Part shown: piece after piece, positions 1 through 8,600 of the stretch
Position numbering within the stretch: position 1 is the stretch's first letter
Layout: each line of letters starts with the position of its first letter
Assembly (NCBI GenBank): GCA_028565635.1
Contig: JAOXYB010093382.1
Span: 1-22,007, forward strand
Direction: 5' to 3'
DNA length: 22,007 bases
Origin: Phoronis ovalis
Taxonomy: Eukaryota > Phoronida > Phoronidae
Position numbers and translations under genes: made by a program
The notes under the pieces: model-generated
What the model was told of the DNA's origin: nothing
The model's input: the letters and a program-made list of their open reading frames with translations, nothing else
Databases searched by the model: none

Positions 1-133
1 GATTATTTTGTGCTCTTAATAAACGAAATGGATTGTTATCTAAACTATTTTAAAACTCAAATCACTCAGAGAATATAAAGATAGTTGCCGAAATTCCCGG
101 CATCAAATCCCCATGTTATTGGAAAATATGAGA

Positions 134-157
134 TGACGTCATTAATGGGCATGCGCA
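134..157. promoter_or_regulatory. CRE palindrome followed by NRF1-like site
   Basis: TGACGTCA (134-141) is a perfect cAMP-response-element palindrome. TGGGCATGCGCA (146-157) matches the NRF1 consensus YGCGCAYGCGCR at 11 of 12 positions. The two motifs together, in a locally CpG-containing segment, are typical of animal housekeeping promoters. Both motifs are nearly symmetric, so they give no direction. They could serve an internal or alternative promoter of the + strand gene or a divergent gene to the left. No TSS element such as a TATA box is clear. Confidence 0.4.
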
Positions 158-160
158 GAC

Positions 161-211
161 ATGCGTTTGTTTGCTGCATATCCTGCTTTTGGTGTACATG
201 TGTTTCGGCAA
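161..211 (+). CDS. Possible alternative first coding exon of the RGG/RS gene
   Basis: An ATG at 161 opens 17 codons (MRLFAAYPAFGVHVFRQ) ending exactly at a plausible donor, CAA|GTGAGG. This leaves phase 0, the phase needed by the acceptor at 728/729, so it would splice in frame onto KSHGRASRGG. It lies directly after the CRE/NRF1-like pair. Against it, the 5' leader would be very short, and one in three random exons would match in phase. It is a hypothesis, not a firm exon. Confidence 0.2.
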
Positions 212-728
212 GTGAGGTTTAATATTACTTTTGAAGTTGATTTAAACTGTGCATTGATAATCTCCGAGTTAAAGTGGAATGCCTTACAGACTTGGATGTA
301 TTGTCGTCAATCGACAAGGTTTTGAATGAATATAATTGATAGATTAGGTAGAAATACTCGGGTATTTTCGACGGTCTGGTCGAATCATGCAGGACTGTCT
401 ATTGACATTGTGAGACTTTCAATATATTTAATAATACAGAAATAACCGCGACCATTATATCTCATCGTTGTCAATTGTTGGCTAAGTTTTATAGCAATCG
501 CAGATTTTAATCAACTTGTAGAATAAAATTTAATTTTAAATTCCAGGTGGTGGGTACCAGAATAAAATTCATATTCTGGGTGGTGGGTCTGAAAAAAAAG
601 TGCCTTCCGCCCCTCCCGTATAATTAAAAGCGGAACAGCCCTTAGATAAAATGAAATAAATTTTGTTGTATACATATTTAATGTAAAAAAAATATAGCCA
701 TTAATATATCTTGAATTTTTTATTGTAG

Positions 729-825
729 AAGTCTCATGGTCGGGCAAGTCGAGGTGGACGTGGTGGTGGTCGAGGAGGTTTCAGGGGTGGCCGTGGAGGT
801 GGTCGTGACCGTGATTATGGCAGAC
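729..825 (+). CDS. Exon: RGG box
   Basis: The acceptor is TTTATTGTAG|AAG and the donor GGCAGAC|GTAAGT. Phase is 0 in and 1 nt out. The exon encodes a Gly/Arg repeat with three GRGG-type units and one FRGG, ending GRDRDYGR. CGN arginine codons are frequent here, which raises local CpG. Confidence 0.8.
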
Positions 826-2292
826 GTAAGTTATATGATCTATAGGGGAGAGATCTTGGGACATTAATAAGAGTATTCATCAGCTTAATATTTGAAGAAA
901 AACATGTAAGATGCTTATCTTATGGTGCAATGGGGATACATTTGTAAATTGTTCATTAAAGAATGAATATACCCTTAAATTCAGACACGGACATATTATA
1001 TTTCTTTTTTGCTTTCAATATCTGCTATCCTTATTTCATGCTTTAAAAAGGCACAGTCGCTGTGCTGTACTGTTTTCAAATAAATGTTCAGATTTATCAG
1101 ACCAAAGTCCACATAAAAAAACTTGTGCATTAAAAGTTAGTGATTTTGCAAAGAAATGTATAATTCTACCATTCTGTATAATTTTTTTATCAGAAGTTAT
1201 ATTATTATCTGTTTTTAGCTCGATATGATGACTACAGAGGTCGTGACTCGTATTCCCGACCACCACCATATGAACGGAGTGGACGGTATGCTGCGTATGA
1301 TCCGTATGACAGACGTCCGCCTCCTAGAGATTCGTACAGGGATAGAAGTCCACGACGCATGCCTACCAATGAAGCTTACTACAGAAGGAGTCCCCCAAGA
1401 TCTGGTGGTGGAAGGTAATTAAGTACAATTTTTACTTGCAAGATGTTGTTATGTGCCGTAAGATGACACTTTGAAATGTGACCAAGTCATATCGTATTAT
1501 GGTCGTTTTTGATTGGGTCAGTATGAACCAGAGGAGGAGCTATAATTTGGACACTTTTATCAGACATTTGTTTTACCTGCTCCCAATAAATTTGTTTCTG
1601 GAGTAAAGCATAAGATCAGTACAATGGTGGTATAATTTACCTCAATATATGTCCCAAATAGCAGAACTAGTTTTAGACCACGGCTGAAAGACTAAATTTT
1701 CTTTCAAGGAAATGTGTAACACTTAACTGTTTGAACAAATTTTGGTATTTAGTTAGTTTCCAAGCAGGGCCAGTAATTCTGAGCATAGCTGTGTTTTGAA
1801 TGCAGGGCCAGTAATTCTGAGCATAGCTGTGTTTTGAATGTTAATCACAGATTTTTTTTGCAGATATGCTTATGATGCTTATGAGTACGGAAGACGGTAA
1901 GTACTTAAAAAGCATTTTAAAAAACTTTAGTTTCAGACAGCATATAGCTGTTTGGTTTAATTATGAAGAAGATAGTGACCAAAGGATCCGTTTCTATAAT
2001 ATCTGACAAATCTGATATTAGTTCAAAATGTCGCTCGCATCTATAGTTTTCGTAATCCAACAAACATAAATTGACATCGCATATTTCGTCACGATTTGGG
2101 AACCAGTACAGTTATCGAAAATCGTGTTGCAGTTAGGTTGTTTACAATAAAGATGTTATATGACTGATAGTGGAAACAAAACCATTCACTGAAGATGCGT
2201 GTTGTTAGTTTAATGTCTGCCGATTTCTTTATCGACACAGCCGAATGTCACCACCACCTCGCTCCGCTCCTCGTAGAGACCGTCCTTATTGA
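729..2292 (+). CDS. RGG/RS-rich RNA-binding protein, C-terminal part (4 exons)
   Basis: Four exons (729-825, 1219-1414, 1864-1896, 2241-2292) join in one frame to give 125 residues ending at TGA 2290-2292. The first exon is an RGG box (RASRGGRGGGRGGFRGG). The second is rich in Arg, Tyr, Pro and Ser, with YDRRPPPRDSYRDRSP. The third is a short RYAYDAYEYGRR piece. The last reads MSPPPRSAPRRDRPY-stop. RGG boxes and RS/RD/RY-rich tails bind RNA and promote condensation in hnRNP- and SR-type nuclear proteins. No RRM is visible, so any RRM exons should lie left of the window. A lark/RBM4-like or other hnRNP-like protein is possible, but I cannot assign a symbol. The gene converges with the TANGO1-like gene on the opposite strand. 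Confidence 0.75.
1219..1414 (+). CDS. Exon: Arg/Tyr/Pro/Ser-rich segment
   Basis: The acceptor is GTTTTTAG|CTCG and the donor GGTGGAAG|GTAATT. It takes 1 nt from the previous exon and leaves 2 nt. It encodes PRYDDYRGRDSYSRPPPYER, then YDPYDRRPPPRDSYRDRSP and YYRRSPPRSGGGR. RDRSP and RRSPP are SR-kinase-like sites by composition. Confidence 0.8.
1764..1839 (+). repeat. Perfect 2 x 38-bp tandem duplication in intron
   Basis: Two identical 38-bp units, 1764-1801 and 1802-1839, each begin GCAGGGCCAGTAATT and end GTGTTTTGAAT. The lack of any mismatch points to a recent duplication or replication slippage. They lie 24 bp upstream of the next exon, so the duplication lengthens the region where its branch point should sit. 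Confidence 0.95.
1864..1896 (+). CDS. Exon: 33-nt small exon, RYAYDAYEYGRR
   Basis: A T-rich tract and TTTTGCAG precede it; the donor is AGACG|GTAAGT. Phase is 2 nt in and 2 nt out, so it is a symmetric small exon that could be skipped without frame change. It encodes an alternating Tyr/Ala/Asp segment ending in Arg-Arg. Confidence 0.75.
2241..2292 (+). CDS. Terminal coding exon, ...MSPPPRSAPRRDRPY-stop
   Basis: The acceptor is ATCGACACAG|CCG. The first base completes an Arg codon split with the previous exon. The exon encodes RMSPPPRSAPRRDRPY and then TGA at 2290-2292. The SPPPRS and Arg-rich ending continue the style of the preceding exons. Confidence 0.75.
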
Positions 2293-4490
2293 ATACTGGA
2301 TGAAGTTTAGAAGAAATGGATATTTTGTTGGTCAAAAATTAGATGTATGCATAATGGAAAAAAAAGACAATAAACAATTCAAGAGTTTTAAGAACAAGTG
2401 CTTTAATATACGAACAACCCAGCTTCACGAAATCTCGTTTGCATTGTAATCTCTACTCGCGTCTTTGCATGTATTTTGTACTTTCGTTAATCATGCTATT
2501 TATGGAACGGAATATGGATTGTTTCTCAAAAATCATGGACGTGAACGTAATATTCTGTGGATAGTATTGCATAACAATGCTTTCTCGCACTTTGTTTTTA
2601 GCTTGTTTTGTAATGTTTTTATATGGCCAGCATGGTATGAATATTATTTTATTATATTGCTTCGAAACACTTTATACCGAATTAAATGTTGCTTCTAGTG
2701 TAAATCTTTTTATCTGGGTCTTGTTGTTAATTGGCTAAATTAATGGGTGGCCTGATTTCATGTGTGAGGCATTTCTGGTGGGTTTACCATCTTGGCTACA
2801 GGAAATGTTTGAATAGATACTTCTCTGGTGGACCTTGGTGAAAAGTTGTTTGTGAACAAACTGTACAGTCCCATTGTACTGTAAGTATACAGGCATTGCT
2901 TCGTTACAACCGCAATATAGGAGGCGTGTATCTTTTATAACAGTAAACAGAATTTGCTGTTACTGATCAACACCGATGTCTTAAACAAATCAGTAAGTCG
3001 CTGTCGTTTGTGTTAATATGATTTGCCGAACTGATGGATGATTTTAGAATAAAAGGTGTGTGTTCGATTCTGTGCACAACTTCATGTTCGTGTATCGACT
3101 GGTAATTCTTTATATCGATTGTTTAAGAAATACTTAGGTTCAACAATGAGATGTGATACCAGACATGAAGCAAATTTTGTCAGCACTAGGGAGGTGGAAT
3201 ACTGGTAGTGGTAAAGCTATAATTTTGTCCGTACACTCAATGTCGTCGCCATATAATTGAGTTACTATTGAAACATCTCAATGACGAAATCTAAGAATTC
3301 CGTTATCGTAATATAGCCGTATGTCAATTCGTACGTCCAACAAGAATCGTTTGTAATAGTATTGTCTACACACGTACGAAATGTAGTACATCCGTTTAAA
3401 ATTCATTATGCTAAATAATAAGCGAAGCAGAGACCAGCTCGTTAAGAAATGTATTAAATCTTGTATAATGTGTCGTTCTTTTGAGCCAATAATTTAGGTA
3501 CATCGAGAAGCGAGGCATGTGTAAATACTGCAACCGCAACATAGCAAGCATGTTCGAAACCGTTAAATGATCCGCAAAGAAATTCAACAATCGTTAGAAG
3601 CGTCAATAAAAGGTATTAGGATGTCATGTTATGCTATCATATGGTAATATATCCGAACGCGTCCTTTCTTGGTCATTAAACATGGATTCCGACATATACG
3701 GCGTGGTTGATTACTGATTACTAACTATTTTGCTTCATCTTGTTCTATGTAGTTATTTACTTTATATTTTATAAATTAACCAACTTGGGCAAATTGGTAC
3801 TCATAAAACTTTGCTACTTGTTGCTGTGCCCTATTTGATCAATGCATTCAGTACCTATTACATCTCCTCTCCATAATATTTATCAGGTCTACTTATGTGC
3901 ATTAAAGTTTTAGAATTGTTACAAAATATTCCTCGACTTGTTATTAGTAATATATTATGAAAAAAATTCTGCAAGTAGGTTTGTAAGTTTTCTGTTATTT
4001 GTATATAGCATTGATGCAAATAATCATATTAAACTGGTTTTGTAGGTGACTTGTTTTGTTTCATGCAAGATGCTGACTTTAGATTTTGAATGCTGTGATG
4101 TATATGAAGTTCTTATAAAGAACAATTTTATGCAACAAAGGTTTGTAAAATTGTTGATGCAACTTCTACAAATATTAACACAAATTAAGATTAAGTCAAA
4201 TTAGCGGGGACACCTTACCTAAGTTTCATATTACGTGTGCACTCGTCCTGCATTTTAATCTGCAATAATTGTGACTTGAACTCATAGGTTTCCAAAGTAG
4301 TAGAGACATAGGCTGTGTTAATTTGTGTACAACAATGTTATTATATTGTGCTCTTTATTGCAGGAAGGAACAATGCAAATAATATTGAAATTACAAGATT
4401 CATATAATGGGATTGTACCAGGATGTTGTCAAGTACTGCAAGACCGTGTTCCTGGACTTGTATTAAGAGACAAATAAAGTTCCATCCAGT
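2293..4490 (+). other. 3' UTR / downstream region of RGG/RS gene, no coding gene seen
   Basis: No convincing coding exon is present; the open frames are short and of random composition. AATAAA at 2369-2374 lies 77 nt after the stop and could give a short 3' UTR. A strong donor (ACT|GTAAGT at 2881), an acceptor-like CTCTTTATTGCAG ending at 4363 and AATAAA at 4473-4478 could define a 3' UTR intron with a terminal non-coding exon. CpG is conspicuously frequent between about 2000 and 3720 (29 counted by hand in 3241-3720). Confidence 0.45.
4473..4478 (+). terminator. Candidate distal poly(A) signal AATAAA, + strand gene
   Basis: A canonical AATAAA lies about 110 nt after an acceptor-like TTTATTGCAG. 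It would end the + strand transcript tail-to-tail with the opposite gene. No transcript evidence is available here. Confidence 0.4.
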
Positions 4491-5399
4491 ATAACGGGAC
4501 GTGATGAAAGTTTCAGCAGGATTTTGTGGCTTGCCATTGCAATTACAAAATTATTGGAATTAGTTTTTATTATGTAGAAACTGCTGCAAGTAACAGAATG
4601 AAGTAATAATAGCTACTTTTTTAGAATTATAATTCATGTTTATTACAAGACCCACTTGTCTGATAAACCTCATCATATGTACACTTGTGTCAATAACAAT
4701 ATATGATACATCTTTTTTTACAAGTTATTATGTCAGATACTGACTAATTGCACAAATCTTATCCCTACTCTGTGTTTAATATATATACATCAATTATGTA
4801 AAATGTTCATTCTTAAAATTGATAAAATTCAACGAAAGGGTGTGACTATCAAACCCTTTACTATTGTACAAATCAAGTATTTTTAACTCGTAACAAATAA
4901 GTACAAATAACTTTTCATTTCTCCGAACTCACTTGTGAGATATTTTACATTTCTCCAAAAATAGTACGAGCACCAAAAATGTTTGCTTATATCGACAAAA
5001 TTTAGGCTACCCTTTCACCATTAGGAAGGAATTGTCATTCTTTTTCAATACCAGACGCAGGTTAAGATGATTGTTAGTGGTGACCTAAATTAAAGAAAAG
5101 AATAAAATGACAATTCCTAAAATATAACTAGGAAAAGACGAACGCTGTAGCAAGCCATGAGAAAATAAGACTGCTTTTGCAAGCTTCCAGGAGGAATTCA
5201 TATTTATTTGTAAAGTAGACAAAAAATGCACCAGTGTGCTTTCAAGAAAATATCTAACAGCAAATTTTTTCATATATAACAACACCTATATCATAAGTCG
5301 AGTTGACGTAACTGCTTTAAAATCGAGTAAAATTATGGAAAACCAAATAGTTTGCAAGCTAACTAAACTTGAAGATTGAGAAAATTCTGAAATGTTTAT
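4491..5399. other. Region between convergent genes, including 3' UTR of TANGO1-like gene
   Basis: No coding exon is supported. On the - strand AATAAA (plus-strand TTTATT, 5203-5208) lies about 190 nt beyond the TAG stop and is the best candidate poly(A) signal of the TANGO1-like gene. Further - strand AATAAA motifs occur at 4639-4644 and 4566-4571, so the 3' UTR could run longer and approach the + strand transcript end. Confidence 0.5.
5203..5208 (-). terminator. Candidate poly(A) signal of TANGO1-like gene
   Basis: AATAAA on the - strand, about 190 nt after the stop codon at 5400-5402. It is the nearest canonical signal to the stop. Confidence 0.45.
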
Positions 5400-5607
5400 C
5401 TAACTACCTGATCGGTTGCTTGAGCGATATCTGTTATCATCTTTGGTTGATGGAGAATAACGGTTTTCTCTGGGAGATCTACGATCATAGTATGGAACTG
5501 GTGAGCCATCACGCGGGGAATAAGAACCACGCCTTCTACGTGGAGGAGATGGGCTTCGATCCCTACCATAAGGTGATTCTTGGGATCTTCTACCGGGTGA
5601 TGGAGAT
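5400..5607 (-). CDS. MIA3: Terminal exon: Arg/Ser-rich tail and stop
   Basis: The acceptor is TTTTTATTAG|ATCTCC; the stop TAG is at 5400-5402. It encodes SPSPGRRSQESPYGRDRSP, then SPPRRRRGSYSPRDGSP, YYDRRSPRENRYSPS and the end RSSNRSGS. The dense RS, SP and RRRR content looks like an SR-protein domain, not like the purely Pro-rich end of vertebrate TANGO1 as I remember it. Frame continuity with the upstream exon (DRR|SPSP) supports it as the true end of this gene. Confidence 0.85.
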
Positions 5608-8600
5608 CTAATAAAAACAATTGTGGTAACTTAATTACAAGTGGCATAAAAACCATTATTGCCAGTTATCTACATTATGGTTATGTAACTGGAAGGAGCT
5701 TGATACTTTAGCCAGATATACATATAGGTGCTAGCTTTAATACTTAAAATGCATAGTTTATCATCATAATTGAAGCCCATGGCTTGGGATAATCACACCA
5801 AATTGTCATTTTGATGGTAAACTAGAACAAGTAAAATATTTCTTAGATCGACATTATCTTTTATCCCTTGCCAAATGAAATAAAAGTTAATTATAATAAA
5901 TTCTAACCTCCTGTCATAATATCCAGGTGACTTATCTCTTCGAGCATCATAATAATCACCAGGTGGGGGTGATCTTCTGTCGTATGGACTTCTGGTCTCG
6001 TAAGGTGGAGGAACATATGGTGATCCAATGAAAGGTGGTCTTGGCATCATTGGTGGCATGCCCATTATCATTGGAGGGGGAGGAGGAAGAGGCAGCTGAC
6101 GATTAACTACTGGGGGACCTTGGAATGGAGATGAATCTACATCATCCCTGGAAATTGATAAATAATGATAAACGTACTTCTGGTGAAAACGTTTGGTCAT
6201 TTTTTTAAAGATTTTACTGCTAATAATATTACCAAAAATATGAGTAATGTTTTAGTTGCTATAAAACTATTTTATCAATCAGTAAGCAGCAACTAAAATA
6301 CTGGAAGTACGTACTAACTATAAACAAGTGATGAATGCGTACACTATTAATACAACATGAGCATACGCATGGTAAATATCATTAACAGAACCCCAGTCAC
6401 AGCCTTGTTTGTCACCAACCAATATCAATTTCTTGTACTTCAATAGACAATAATAAGAACAAATAACAATTATACTATACCTTGTAATAGGTGACTGACC
6501 AATTCCAGACGTTCTTGATCCAGGCCTGTCACCTGCAGTTTGAGGCGTGCCATTTATTACGGCTGAAATAAGAAACATGTACATGACTCTTAGACTTAAC
6601 TCATGGTTACAGTATGTTTAATATTTTAGTGTTCATAATGCCACCAAAAGTTGAAGCAAGTTACAACATGAACTGAACACCTGGAATGATCGATCAATTT
6701 CCAAGTATATTTATATTTGAACAACTACAATACAAACATTTAGACAGATGACATCAGGTTAGTCATAAGGACTGCTGACTTGTGTCTTTTTAACCAGTTG
6801 ATCCCTCCACAAGAGGCTGCTAGCAGAGAGGGCATTCAAAACTGATATTATAGCTCTACAGTTGTATATATTTTACTGTTGTCTTTTATACTTGAACATT
6901 TCAGTAACTGAATCAGTGGAACTATTGAACAAACCTTGACCAGCAAAATGAAGAGGCATAGAAGCAAACTGTGGCATTGGTCTAACAAGTCCCTGCATAT
7001 CAGTCATGTCTCTTTGACGTCCCATTTCAGCAAGCCTAATAAAAAAATTTAATTCCTCAAACTGCATACTTACACATGGCAAATAATACACTTGTTCTGA
7101 AATGTATCTTGCATAAAACAAGCTTGTACCAAAAGTAATGCACTTACTGAGAATTTAAGAAATCCTGTCAATAAGAGACGCCAGATATTACTAAGTATGT
7201 GGTTTTATACTGATTGAAAGTTACTTGATATTTAAAAAAAATTAAAATCCCATTGTTAAATAGCTTGATCACATTGTGTTTCGGGGAAGTAGTAGTACTA
7301 AATAATACAAGTTGCATGCTATCACATACAGAAAGGTGACTATACGTGACCAGTTATACTGGAAGGTACATTCACAGAAAATGTAAGCTGCTTACTTCTT
7401 TCGAAGATTTGCTGCCTCAAATCTGGCTTCTTTGAGCTCTCTCTCGGTATTTCTGTTGGTCAACTGAAAAAGTATAGTCAACCTCTAAGTAAAACAAGTC
7501 GAGTAAAAGTTCAACATAATTACAAATACAACTACAGAGTAGAAACCAAATATTACTGAAAGACAAAATGACTACTTGCTTACCCAGTACTCATGATTTT
7601 GCTTTTCATATGTCGCAATCTGTAAAAGAAAGATTTTGCAGTTTGTTAACAGCAGCATGTGACTTTCTTTACAATTATATACTAAGATACAGAAGTAGAT
7701 AAATTTAACAAGTTTGAAATATATTTCAAAGCAATGAAAAATAGAGACATCTAAGGATTGCGGCAATATCTGTAGGAGATGTCTGTCTCAAAGTAGCATG
7801 TACCAGAGTACAAAATGAAATATCAATTCAAAATGTAACCATTACCTTAATCCTATGATCATGGTCCTTTTGTTCTAATAATCGTTCATAATCCTTATTT
7901 TTCAGTACAGCTATTTCCATCTCGGCATTAACAGTCTCTATGCTCTGAACAGCACTTCCTAAATCCTGCTCAGCAATACTCTGTGTAGCCTTAAAACTAG
8001 TGAGTTGCCTGGCAATAGAAGGAATGTAGTAATTATTTCATTGTACAGAAGCCGTTCGATTTTTTTTAAAGGGTACACAATATCAGCACAATTGGATATT
8101 GTTCCATCTTTTTTAGTAGCAAAAAGAATTAAAATGGTGGTCAGGAACATGCAGATAAACTATTTCTTAGAAAACTACCTTGAGTACATCCTTAACAAAG
8201 TAAAACAAGACATGTATTTCCCCTAGCAAAGCACTTCCGTCTTCAAGACCTCGTGTTGCAAATGAAATTTATCAATTTCTATATGACAGTCAGGAAGGAG
8301 TATGGTAGGTGGCACTGTTCGACATTGTAAGGAGTGATATTTAAAGATAAAAACAACTTTATAAAGTATGTTAACGTGTAATTCGTATTATGTAAGGTTT
8401 TACTTCTTATTATGAAGCATTTGGTTGTAGTTGATTTCCAGCCAAATGCACACCTAAAAAATTGGCAGATTTTCACACATGGAGATTAAGTGTTTAGCAC
8501 AATTTCAAGAAAATAATGTTAAATTGCCTAATATAGGTTTTCCGGTCTGGACCACATTTGACAATGACAATGTTCTTATAAATTTTAAATTCTCGCGTGA

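Larger units (their letters stand above)
1..728. other. Intron or upstream flank of the RGG/RS gene; no firm exon
   Basis: No confident coding exon is visible in this stretch. It ends in a T-rich tract and the acceptor ...TTTATTGTAG at 728, so at least its right end is an intron of the + strand gene. It carries promoter-like motifs at 134-157 and a possible short first exon at 161-211, listed separately. At 541-590 there is a small repeated motif: GGTGGTGGGT occurs twice about 30 bp apart, and a CAGAATA/TATTCTG inverted repeat (558-564 and 572-578) lies between the two. Confidence 0.6.

Noticed and set aside
911-1269. Overlapping 105- and 77-codon open frames on both strands
   Set aside because: They lie mostly in the intron before exon 1219, with random composition and no supporting splice sites or motifs.
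1225-1422. 65-codon open frame starting MMTTEVVTRIPDHHH
   Set aside because: It is a shifted frame of the RGG/RS exon 1219-1414; the correct frame has matching phases at both splice sites.
2195-2698. Open frames of 84 and 77 codons downstream of the RGG/RS coding end
   Set aside because: The first spans an acceptor and the last coding exon in another frame, and the second lies in the presumed 3' UTR. Neither shows protein-like composition.
5396-5656. 86-codon open frame on the - strand (MVFMPLVIKLPQ...)
   Set aside because: It is another frame of the true terminal exon, whose RS-rich reading is continuous with the upstream exon.
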